NCBI GenBank assembly: GCA_007258455.2
Contig: VDFB02047230.1
Span: 161,890,635 to 161,954,634 of the forward strand
DNA: 64,000 nt
Reading direction: 5' to 3'
From: Sequoia sempervirens
Taxonomy: Eukaryota; Streptophyta; Pinopsida; Cupressales; Cupressaceae
Program-made: the position numbers and the translations under genes
Notes under the pieces: generated by a model
What the model saw: the letters and a program-made list of their open reading frames with translations, nothing else
What the model was told of the DNA's origin: nothing
Databases searched by the model: none
Part shown: piece after piece, positions 1-10,753 of the stretch
Position numbering within the stretch: position 1 is the stretch's first letter
How the letters are laid out: every line of letters begins with the position of its first letter

Positions 1-1170
1 CGAAGAGAAAAAAATCTCAATGCAATAGAGATTCCAACACAACAACTCCAACAACACTTGCATCCTTCAAAAGATCAAGATACCTCAACTCACTACATTC
101 AACAATCTTGGGTTATAGTTTGCACTGCAATTCACACTTTTGCACTTAATTTTGCATCACATTACTCAAATCTATTCCACACTATTCCACACCTCTCATA
201 TCAATTCACCTTGCATTTATACCATCCGCAACTTGAAAAACATCTTCAAGTCGGCTACACACACCCTACACTTTGCAAATTCAAAATAGGTTGGCACTAA
301 AAATTCCTGCGGTGGATAGGAATGAAAGAGAACCAATACAAATCTTAACTAGGACCCAAATGAACTCTCACATGCCACACTACACCTTCATTAATGCTTG
401 AACATCTTTGAATGTCGTGTAAACACCGGGTCAATCATTACCTGTGCAAACACCATTAAAATTTGAATTACACACTTTTTCAAATCCAAAGATGACTTGC
501 GAACCACATATCACGCTTCATCACAATCTAGAATATTCCTCTATCCTCTTGAAATGCATCAAAATCCTTTGCAACAATTTTCACCATCAGAATGTACACA
601 ATTTATACACTCAAATTGCATTGCCAAACATTGCAACTCTAAAATCCATCTTCCAAAGCACCAAACCAAGAATCCTCTTGACACAAGAAAGAGATCAACA
701 CCATCAACATACCTTTAGAATCACAAGACCTGAAGAACAACTGTGGAGAAACATGGAGCAAAGACATTTCTCACATATACCTCTATAAGCAACATTGCAA
801 AACTAGTTCCCACACTGGTGAACATAACTTCCTCTGACCATCAATCCAAAAGCCAATATTTTGGATATAGAAAATATAAACATCTCTACCCAACATATCT
901 AAACCACACAAGATCTTCAACCTAGAAGAAATGCGAAGCAAAACCAAAACACCTTTGCAACACCCTATTTCCATATTTTATCAATTTTCTCAATATCCTT
1001 GACATCTAAACCATAAACAAAAGCTTATCAAAGCAACCCCAAAGGTTAACATCAACAACTTAACTAATGACAACATACTGCAACTAATCAAAGAAACGAT
1101 CTCTCTCAACCACTACACATCTGTCACAAATGACAACACAAGCTTGTTGACATCAATGCCAACAACTTCA
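1..1170 (-). repeat. Degenerate LTR-like fragment
   Basis: This C- and A-rich stretch has no convincing ORF. Parts resemble the LTRs of the copia element downstream: a 'ctgtggagaaacatggagca' stretch near 750 matches 'ctgtggagaaatatggagca' near 3713, and the phrase with 'gacatcaatg' near 1150 resembles the end of that LTR family near 4245. I infer an old, related LTR or fragment in the same orientation, entering from outside the window. Boundaries are not resolved. Confidence 0.3.
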
Positions 1171-1640
1171 TAATAATATATATTATATAATATAGAATAA
1201 AATATATATTATTCTATTAAAATTATATAAAATAACATAAATTGTCATTTTTTATATATAGTTTTGGACAATTTTTTTAAATATAAAAAACTCTAAAATA
1301 TGGATATTCATTTTTAAGAGCTTTTTATTATAAATAGCTCTCCAAAATGAATATATGTTTTAGAAAGCTTGATTTTTAAATATTTATTATATTATTATAT
1401 TATATCAATAATAATATGCATGAAATTATTTTTCTAATAAATAATATATTGTTGTATAATATATATTAAATTATAATATATAATTTAATTTATATTTAAT
1501 TATAATATATAATTTACATAAAATAATAACATATAATAAAATAATGATAATAATTTATATTATATTATAATATATATGATATATTATCATTATATAATAT
1601 ATGATAATATATCGTATATAAACTATATATAAGAAAATGA
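1165..1640. repeat. AT-rich low-complexity block
   Basis: The stretch is almost pure A/T, with many ATATAT, TATAAT and ATTATA runs. No reading frame, terminal repeat or known motif was seen. It separates the LTR-like fragment from the copia element. Confidence 0.8.
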
Positions 1641-2458
1641 GAACAAAATGAATATCCATTTAGACCAAAAAATGAATATTTTATTTTTAGATTTTAAGGA
1701 TAGATATCCATTAATAACAAATATCCATTTTTCTTTGGTGTTTACCATAGAAAAATGTACTTTTTACCCAACCCAAGCAAAATGTCAAAGATGCATTTCA
1801 AGATTTTGGCTAACCGAAAACACATTTTTTCTCCTATTGTCATTGTTTGGCCCATCATGATCCTGGACTCACCCATATGTTAAATATTTTTTTATAAATT
1901 ACATACCTATGGAATTGACATGGCCATATAATCAAGAGTTGAAGGGTTGATAGAGGAAGGGTGAATACTGTAGCTCTAGAATTTTATATTACATATAAAT
2001 TCTTTAAATTAATTTTCATTCATAATAGATTAATATAGTTCATCTTATATTTCAAAAAGAAATATAATAAATTGCATAACCTTATTAAAAATGATCTATT
2101 GATCAATGAACAACTCATATCCAACAACTCATCCATAAAAAAATATTTTATGTAGTATGAATGTGCCTTGTTAATGACACCATGTAGCATATTCCTCAAG
2201 TTGTGGAACATCCTCTCCAATGTGTGTATCTTGAGCATCCTTAGGTCCATAATCACAAATAGATCCATAAGAATTATAAAATTGTAATGATTGCCAATGC
2301 TTAGGAGTATCACTCTCATCACCCTATTAAATATGTCTACTATGTTATAATACTTGGTCTACATGAGGAGACTGATATATTGTAAGGTTTCCACCTCAAC
2401 ACTCTTCTTCACACTAAAAGGGATTGTGACATGTTGAATAAATGACTTGGCTAGGGGT
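1641..2458. other. Intergenic, one orphan TIR-like end
   Basis: No gene recognised. Positions 1848-1876 read ggcccatcatgatcct followed by cacccatatg. This closely matches the right terminal inverted repeat of the 742-bp element at 25464-26205. I did not find a matching left end, so this may be a truncated copy of that family. Confidence 0.4.
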
Positions 2459-2463
2459 CTTAG

Positions 2464-4274
2464 AGTTAGAACACACAAATATACTGAGAGGGGGGTAAAT
2501 CAATATATCCCTCAAATTAATCCAATTTAGTTTTACCAATCAAAACTTATTATTGCCTTAAAAAGATAAAGAATTCAAAGCACAAGCACACAACCACAAC
2601 ACCAAATTTACATGGAAAACCCAACAAGGGAAAAACCATGGTGAGAAAGCTTCTTGGAGCTACTTTCCAAATCTAACCTCACAAAAATGAAACAATATTT
2701 ATAATAATGTTTTATGGATTCAACAAAAGGAATTTTAACACTCCCCATCAATACAACACTTATAGAAAGAGGCTACAACCTTAACATACAATACTTGTTG
2801 AATTTTGGCGATCAATAGCCATCACAACACCTTTGTTACCTCCAGCTCACTGCTTTTGACACACTTTCACTTTTCTACCTTTAGCTCACTTCTTCTGACA
2901 CTCTTTCTTCACCATTTACACTTCCTTATGCACACATATACTACTACCTTTTGCTCACTATCTTCAACACACACTCATACACTTTTGTCTTTGATTCACT
3001 GCCTTCAACATACTTCAGATACTTCTTTGCACATTCACTCACATTCTTTTACCTTCAGCTCACTACTTTCAACATATATCACTTTTAGCACATTGAACAC
3101 ACGCACACATACACTACTCGAACAACATGATCACACACTTGATCTTTGATTTATATCTTACTCAAGCTTCAAAAAGTTTCTCCTTGTCAGACAGACTAAA
3201 ATGTATAAACATGAAACATGCAATGACCATAATGAGCCAACTTCAAAAAAATCCGTGAGAAAAGGAAAATGAATGTGATCCAAACCAAGAGAGAAGAAGG
3301 GCCTATTTTACATCTACATACAATCTTATCCTGACCATGCACACAATAAAAACTTGGCACAGACACATCAAAATACCAAGTCAACCCAACAAACACTTAA
3401 CTCGCCAAATATTAACTCCAAACCACAAGCATCACTAGAGAGACCAAATAACATCATGCAAATCAAATTACAAGCATTAAATGATATTAATTTTTTTTTG
3501 CATGTCCTCGTTTTACAACTTCACATAACATTATGTTGTCGTAGGAAAACAAATACTAGACCTAGTATCACTTGCAAAACCAAAAAAACACAATTGAGAA
3601 AGAAAATTGAAAACCATACTTGTAGTACACCAAAAAGCTTGAAACTAGAAGAGGGGAAGCATGAAGACAATATAAATTGACCCTCCAAACTATAGGACCA
3701 TTTAACATCAACTGTGGAGAAATATGGAGCATTTCTCAAAACCTTCTATGATTGTAACAACACAGTCTTCACTCTGCTAGCTCTAGAAACATCTATGGTA
3801 ACTTTTACGCTCTAAAAATTGGAATATACATACTACACATCTACATTTTTCTAATTTCCAAACCATAATATGATAACCTAAAATGTGGAGGAATGTGAAG
3901 CATTCTTTAGAGATTTTCAGTACAACTTCTTGAGCCACTCTTTGCATGACAAACTTTCATGCCTTCTTTCACAACTTATGCAATGATTTACAACAAGAGA
4001 TAGAGAATGCAACATTCACAACACCTTATCATCATGAATAAACCACAACTTCTTCATAACAACATTCACTTATACATGAGAAAAAAAAAGAGGTACAACT
4101 ATGTATAACATGCTCATGACAACCAACATCATAAGCAACACTTTTGATCAACATAGTGATTGCATCACATGCAACCTTTCACACTACAACTACTTAGTAA
4201 TCATTAGATATGACACTTGCATTAATCTTCATTTTTTTGACATCAATGACAATGCCTGCAACATACTTGCAACA
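2464..4274 (-). repeat. Copia 3' LTR
   Basis: Pairs with 8939-10748 as a direct repeat. On the minus strand it starts TGTTGCAAGTATG right after the polypurine tract. The other end reads GTGTTCTAACT, so the expected terminal CA has decayed. The left boundary is set by the CTTAG target duplication. Confidence 0.9.
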
Positions 4275-4292
4275 ATATCCCCCTTTGGCATT
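4275..4292 (-). other. Copia polypurine tract
   Basis: The minus strand reads AATGCCAAAGGGGGATAT directly before the LTR start TGTTGC. This is the position and composition expected for the plus-strand primer of a copia element, and it fixes the inner LTR edge. Confidence 0.85.
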
Positions 4293-4635
4293 AAAGGAAA
4301 AACTAGCCAAATATGCATTTTCTCTCCCTTTGACATCAAGGACAAAGATCTAGTGGTATTCAATTGTACTTGTAGCAACATACAAGCTCCCCTTTTCTGC
4401 AAAAAAACTTATCTTTCTACCTCCTCCCCTTGAGAGGTAGCCTTCATCAATCGAGGGATAAAAATATGTCTTGAATTTCTCCCCCTAGATAAATGCACCA
4501 TCTATACATCTAGTTAGAAGGAGGGGCAACAACCCCTAACTTGATAGATATATGCTTGGTTCTAGCATGCATCACTAAATTATTTAAAATATTGATGGAA
4601 CTTGTATTATCACACATGTAATTGGAATGGGCTCA

Positions 4636-5110
4636 TCATAAAACACTTTGATGTCCTTCAAAGTTTGCTTCATCCATAACACTTGGGTGTCGTAGGGTTA
4701 TAGCAATATACTCTACTTCTGCTATTGGTAAAGACATCGATTGTTGATTCTTACTAAAATTACTAAACCAAGAGACAAATTTGTCTCCCAAAAAGAAAGC
4801 TCCATCGTTAGTGCTTCTTCTATCATCAACACTCCTAACCCAATCAACATTAGTATATGCATTCAAAGAAAAGTCATCATATTTTTTTATACCATAGTCG
4901 ATAGTTTAGAGTGCTCTTCAAATATCTAAAGATCCTCTTGATTTCCTTTACATGAGTTTCTTTTAGCTCATCTTCAAACCTTGCAACCAAATAGACAACT
5001 TACATAATATCAAGCCTTGACATGGTTAAGTACAACAGGCCCCTAATCATAGACCTATATAGAGTCTGATCAGCCTTAGGTGACTCATAATCTTTTCTCT
5101 TGAATGATAA
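4636..5110 (-). pseudogene. Copia RNase H remnant
   Basis: The minus-strand translation at 4866-4636 reads NVDWVRSVDDRRST, then GAFFLGDKFVSWFS, then AEVEYIA. This matches the copia RNase H block (usually ADADWAG-x-DDRRST and AEAEYIA). The first catalytic region has NVDW where DADW or DVDW is usual, so the first acid is likely lost. Stops and frameshifts separate it from the RT upstream. It would have removed the RNA strand during cDNA synthesis in the virus-like particle. Confidence 0.85.
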
Positions 5111-5830
5111 CTTGTTACATGGGAGTACTCACTGGTTTACAATCTTCCATACTAAACTTCTCCAACATCTCCTTTAGATACTTTGCTTCAGAGATAAAGA
5201 TACCATTATCAGATTGTGTAATTTGGAGTCCAAAAAAGATTGATGGCTCACCTATCAGACATTTCAAATTCTTTCTGCATCTCTTCAACAAACTTCTTAT
5301 ATATTTCATCATTGTCACCAAAGATTATATCATCAACATACACAACACCAATTAGAATTATTTCATCCTCCATTTTAATATGTAGATTGCTATTTGTGAT
5401 ATCTTTCTTGAAGCCATGCTAGAGTAGGTACTTGTCCAACCTTGCATATTAGGTCATAGGGGCTTGTTTTAGACCATACAAAGCCTTCTTGAGTCTGCAC
5501 ACCATTTTTGGGATCCTATGATAGCTAAAATCCATTAGGATACTCTATGTAAACTTCTTCTAAATCACCATTCAAGAAAGCATATTTCACATCCATTTTA
5601 TACACCTTGAAGTTCTTGTGAATTGAAAATATAAGAAAAATTAATATGATAGCCTTCATTCTTTCCACCAGAGCAAACTTTTTCTCAAATTCAATTCCTT
5701 CCACGTGTGAATAAACTTTGCACACTAGCCTTGCTTTATTTTTCACAACCTTTCCATCTTCATTTAGTTTCTTTCTAAACACCCATTTTGTTCCTATCAC
5801 ATTCTTGTCTACAAGTCTTGGCACCGATTC
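5111..5830 (-). pseudogene. Copia reverse transcriptase (broken)
   Basis: The N-terminal half (5824-5525) carries NVIGTKWVFRKKLNEDGK, NKARLVCK and KMDVKYAFLNGDLEE, all copia RT blocks (usually MDVKSAFLNGDLEEEVY). The catalytic YVDD box is intact at about 5314-5343 (VYVDDIIFG). The C-terminal part (5321-5115) has FFGLQITQ and KEMLEKFSMEDCKPVSTPM. Frame changes fall between the two halves, so no full enzyme can be made. The gene lies downstream of integrase, as in copia elements. Confidence 0.92.
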
Positions 5831-6289
5831 CCAAGTATAATTTTTCTCTATCTAATTTAGTTCTTCTTCTATTGCTTGAATCCATTCTTCATCCTTGCTA
5901 GCATCAATAGAAGGCTTAGGTTCTATTCTTGATAACAAAGATAAATTTAACTATTCATTTGTCCTTACAAATATTCTTTTGGTTTGTACACCTTCATTCT
6001 TGTCTCCAATTATCTGATCTTCTAAATGATTCTTTGTGAACATACTTAGTAGGAGTCTTGGGGATTTTATCCTATGCTTCTTTTCCTACACTTTATTCTT
6101 CTTCTTCCTTTGAGTGGGTAGGTTCATCAAACCAACATTCTTCTTCCTCATGTGTATTTTGATGTGACTCTTCATCAACTCTGACATTTTCACTTTCAAT
6201 AATCTTCCTTAGTCTTTTATCAAGTAACACTTGTAGGATTTTCTCCTAGTTGAGTATCCAAGAAAGATTCCCTCATCACATCTTGAGTC

Positions 6290-7000
6290 AAACTTCCCAA
6301 ACCTTCTTCATCTCTTTTGATAAACCATCTACTTCCAAAAATCTAAAATATTTGATAGCTGTTGGTTTTCCATACAAAAGCTCATAAGGAGTTTTGGTGC
6401 TATCCACCCTTAGCTAACCTCTGTTAAGAATGTAAACATCAGTATGGATTGCTTCTTTCTAGTATACATTAGGAAATTTGGCTTCATTCAATATACTTCT
6501 TTCCATCTCTTGAACTATTCAATTTTTTGTTTCCACAACTCCATTTTGTTGAGGAGTTCTAGCAACAAACTTATTCCTTTTTATCCCATGTTCCTCACAA
6601 AATTCTTCCCTCTCATTTGATGTTAATTCACCACCTATATTAGACTTTAACCATTTTATTCTAGCATTAATTTCATTTTTAGCCATTGACTTGAAAATAT
6701 TAAATTTATTGAAAGTTTCTAATTTTTCTTTTAAGAATGTAACCCATGACATCCTAGACAAATCAGTAATGAGTAACATGAAATTCCTTTCACTTTGAAG
6801 AATCTTTGTCCTAGTAGGTCCACACAAATCAATGTGAATTAGTTCCAAAGTTCATGTGAAAGAATACTCCTTATTATTGAACCTTAGCCTTGTCTGCTTC
6901 CCAATCTAACATTCTTTACACATGGTACTTGCAGGCTTGACAATATTTGGCATATCTCTCACTACTTGCATGGAGTTAATCTTTACCAGGTTATCAAAGT
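6290..7000 (-). pseudogene. Copia integrase core (broken)
   Basis: Minus-strand 6848-6519 reads MELIHIDLCGPTRT (first catalytic Asp region), LITDLSRMSWVTFLKEK, then WLKSNIGGELTS and ARTPQQNGVVETKN. The second catalytic Asp, normally in RSDRGGEF, appears as Asn (KSNIGGE); the Glu of QQNGVVE is kept. Further downstream, at about 6370-6400, KTPYELLYGKPTA marks the end of the core. The mutated Asp and stop codons make it inactive. Confidence 0.9.
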
Positions 7001-7157
7001 AAATGTGTCACATCCTCTTATTCCATAGCCAAAACTCATTTTTCTATCCTAGAAGCCAAATTATTCAATTAACACCCTTTACGTTGTATAAATTATTTTC
7101 TAACCTAGCTCCTTTTGCCACCAATTTTCTAGAGTTTTCTCTTCTAATTTCACACCC

Positions 7158-7439
7158 CTAATCATAAAATATAAAATTATATCCTTCGTTGCACATCTGG
7201 CTTACACTGATAAGTTTATGCTTGAGACCTTCAACATAGAGAACACCTTCTATCTTGGATATTCCATTAATACTTATGGTGCCCTTTCCACAGATCTTTG
7301 TTGATGAATTATCACCAAACTTGACAGATCCTCCATTCCATTTAACCAAATTGATGAATTTTCTTTTGTCACTAGTCATGTGACTTGGACAAACACTATT
7401 TATTACCCAAATATTTTCTTGTCCTTGAGCATGAAACAT
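7158..7439 (-). pseudogene. Copia protease and GAG-pre-integrase segment
   Basis: The frame reads WVINSVCPSHMTSDKRKF, the counterpart of the copia protease signature W-x-x-D-S-G-C-S-x-H-M-T. The active-site Asp is Asn and the Gly is Val, so the protease is dead. It continues with VKFGDNSSTKICGKGTISI and EGLKHKLISVSQMC, the conserved stretch that leads into the GAG-pre-integrase domain. Confidence 0.9.
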
Positions 7440-7529
7440 TGTTTAGACAACCATTAAATTTTCAACCTTATTGCTTGTTTCCTTGACTTGCTTAGTAACA
7501 TCTACCTTTTAAATTTTTGACTTTGCTAA

Positions 7530-8899
7530 ATCACTTCTGCAATATTTTTCTATATGTCCATTGTTGTAGATTTGACATGTCATTTCAAATTTTCACTCTA
7601 CAGTCTTATGACCATACTTATTGTAGATGAAACAATAACCAAAAAGTTTATGATTGAGCCTATTTTTGGAGACACTTCTTGCATGGTGAGATCTTTCTCA
7701 AGGTCTGATATCAACTTCTAGATACCTAAACATTGCTTTATCCAACTCCTTTTTGAGTAAAAGGATTTCTTTCTCATTTTTTTTGCATTCTTTTATCTTG
7801 GCTTCAATTAGGTCTTTTCTTCCTTTTGTTCTCTTTCCTTGCATATTTCAAAACTTCAAGAGCAAAGACAAGTTCACCTTCAAAATCAACTTCACCTTCT
7901 TCTTCATCCACAATTTTTCTTGAGCTTCTAAAGATCACAGTGGCCATGCATAGGGATTCAACTCCATCATAATTTAATGTGTAGTGATCTCCTACATCTA
8001 AGGAGCGTTATTCTTCTTTGGAGAGAAGGTTCCTCTTGAAATTGTTCCTTTTGAACCCTTTTATGCTATTTCATTTTCTCCAAAAAGAAATTTAGATGCA
8101 TAATAACCAATGCTTCCACAATTAAAATATTTGAAAGGTAATTTACCTTTATATTTTCCTAATCCTTTCTAGATCTTTCTCACAAAGTTTGCTTCTTCTT
8201 CCTCAGATTCACTATGTGAACCAAATGTACCTTCTTTCTTCATAGCATTGAATGCAACTTCTCTCTTATGTGTACCTTGGACTTTATTTCTCATCTCATA
8301 TGTTGTGAGGGATCCAAACAACTCTTCCATGGTAAGATTTGTTAGATATTTGGCTTCTTCAATTTTCAAAACCTTTGAATCAAACCAGTGGGGTTAGTCA
8401 TTAGAACTTTCTTCACAATTATAGAGTCAGTTATATCTTCACCAAGTCCTCAGATTATATTGACACCTTCATCTACCCAGATGAAATAGCTAGCTAAGTT
8501 CTCCTTTCATCTTCAAATTCTCAAACGATGTTTTGTAAGATTGCAACTTTGCTTTCTCCACACTGTCATTTCCTTCATAGAGATTTTTGAGTTTATCCCA
8601 TTCCTCATTGCTTGTCTTGCATCATACTACCTTAATAAATCATAATTTTCTAACCCACTTAGAATAAAATTCTAAGCTTTATCATTGTTCTCATGGCCCT
8701 TCTTTGCATTAGGATATATGATAGGATGAAAAGGTTTAGTATAATCATCCTTGGCAACTCTCCAAACATCATAACCTAGCAAGGAGAGATAGGCATCTAT
8801 CCTCACACTCCAGAAGGCATAGTTGTTTCCATCAAAAAATGGTGCCTTGGAAGATGACTCCTTCTGATCCATGTGTTCTAAACCAAGGTCTACCTTCAT
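7530..8899 (-). pseudogene. Copia gag (broken)
   Basis: The N-terminus (8899-8672) has SSKAPFFDGNNYAFWSVRI and AYLSLLGYDVWRVAKD, typical of the copia gag (DUF4219/UBN2-like). 8369-8169 continues with KYLTNLTMEELFGSLTTYEM. Two CCHC zinc knuckles lie near 7561-7640: CFIYNKYGHKTVE and CQIYNNGHI. Both carry Tyr where the second Cys is expected. Gag would form the virus-like particle and bind RNA; several in-frame stops break it. The start at 8899 follows the primer site at once. Confidence 0.87.
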
Positions 8900-8925
8900 T
8901 TGTTAGGTTGTACCAAGGAACTCAA

Positions 8926-8936
8926 CTCTAATACCA
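8926..8936 (-). other. Copia primer binding site, tRNA-iMet type
   Basis: The minus strand reads TGGTATTAGAG just downstream of the 5' LTR. This matches the plant initiator-tRNA-Met primer site TGGTATCAGAG with one transition. Together with the polypurine tract it fixes element orientation. Confidence 0.88.
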
Positions 8937-8938
8937 AT

Positions 8939-10748
8939 TTTTAGAACACATAGATATATTCAGAGGGGGGTGAATCAATATATCCCTCAAATTAATCCAA
9001 TTCAATTTTAACAATCAAAACATATTATTGCATTAACTAGATATTTAGCATTCAAAGGACAAGCACGCAACCACAACAACATATTGATGTGAAAAACCTA
9101 ACAAGGAAAAACCATGGTGAGAAAGCTACTTGGAGCTACTATCCAAATCCAACCTCACAAAAATGAAACAAGATTTAGAGCATTATTTTATGGCTTCAAC
9201 CAAAGGAATTTTACAACTCCCTATCAATACAACACTTACATCAAGAGGCTACAATCTTAGTATATAATACTTGATGAATTATGGTGATCAACACCTACTG
9301 CAACACCTTTGTTACCTCCAGTTCACTACTTTTGACACGCTTTCACTCTGCCACCTTCAACTCATTGCTTTCAAAGCTCTTTATTCACCACATACACTTC
9401 CTTACACACCCACAAACTACTGCCTTCGGCTCACTACCTTCAACACACACTCATACACTTTTTCCTTCACCTCACTTCCTTCATCATACTTTAGATACTT
9501 CTTCACACATTCACTCACATTCTTTTCCTTCAACTCACTACTTTTGGCATATATCACTTGTAGCACATTGAATACACACACACACACACACAACTTGAAC
9601 AACATTATCAAACATTTGATCTTCCATTTATATCTTCTGTAAGCTTCAAAATTTTTCTCCTTGTCAGCCAAATTGAAACATGTATAAACATGAAACATGC
9701 AATGACCATAATGAGCAAACTTCACAAACATCCATGGGAAACAAAAAATGAATACTATCCAAACCAAGAGATAAGAAAGACCTATTTACATCCGCACAAA
9801 ATCCCATGCTGGTGCACACAACAAAAACTTGGTCAAACATCTCAAAATACCAAGTCAACCCAACAAACACTTAACCCACCAAATATTAACTCTAGACCAC
9901 AAGCAATATCAGAGATACCCGATAACATTAAGCAAATCATATTACAAGAATTAAATGATATTCAAAAACATTTCCATGCCCTCCTTTTACAATTTCACAC
10001 AACATTATGCTAGCGCAAGAAAACATATACTGGACCTAGTATCACTTGCAAACCCAGACACACAATTTATAAAGAACTTGAAAACCATACTTATGGTACA
10101 CCACAGAGTCTGAAACTAGAAGAGGGGAAACATGAAGATAATATAAACTCAACCTCCAAATTGCAAGACCACAACATCAACTACAAAGAAATGTGGAGCA
10201 TTTCTTTGAACCTTCCATGATTGTAACAACACAATCTTCACTTTCGTAGCTCTGGAAATTTTTTTGTTAAATTTTACGATCTAAAAAACAAGAAAATACA
10301 TAATTCACATCTGTATCTATTTGACTTCCAAATCACAAGATCATAACTTCAAATATGGAGGAATGTAGAGCATTCTTTGAAGCTTTTCAGTACAACTTCT
10401 TGATCCACTATCTACATGACAAAAGTTCATGATTTCTTTCACAACTTATGAAATACTTTACAACAAGAGACAATGAATACAATATTCACAACACCATTCA
10501 TGAAGAAACCACAACTTCTTAACAACATTCAATTATACATGAGCAACAAAAGAGAGGTACAACTATGCATAGCATGCTCATGACAACCAATATCATAACC
10601 AACACTTCTAATCAACGTAGTGATTACATCACATGCAACCTTTCACACACTATTACTTAGTAATCACTAGAGATCAATCAGAGATGACACCTACAACAAT
10701 ATCCATTCTATTGACATCAATGACAACACCTGCAACATACTTGTAACA
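8939..10748 (-). repeat. Copia 5' LTR
   Basis: Direct repeat of 2464-4274. The outer end, read on the minus strand, is TGTTACAAGTATG, followed outward by the target duplication CTTAG. It contains a short (CA)n run at 9577-9592. No reliable TATA box was identified. Confidence 0.9.
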
Positions 10749-10753
10749 CTTAG

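Larger units (their letters stand above)
2464..10748 (-). mobile_element. Ty1/copia LTR retrotransposon, complete but defective
   Basis: The element is 8.3 kb, with LTRs 2464-4274 and 8939-10748 that differ by one base in length. It is flanked by a perfect 5-bp target duplication CTTAG (2459-2463 and 10749-10753). On the minus strand the order is 5' LTR, tRNA-iMet primer site, gag, protease, integrase, reverse transcriptase, RNase H, polypurine tract, 3' LTR. The order integrase before RT defines copia. Domain sequences resemble the SIRE/Tork side of the family, but I cannot assign a lineage. LTRs are clearly diverged (about one difference in six bases in stretches compared by eye) and every domain is broken, so the insertion is old and immobile. 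Confidence 0.93.

Noticed and set aside
9577..9592. (CA)n run as a separate feature
   Set aside because: A short microsatellite inside the copia 5' LTR; noted there only.
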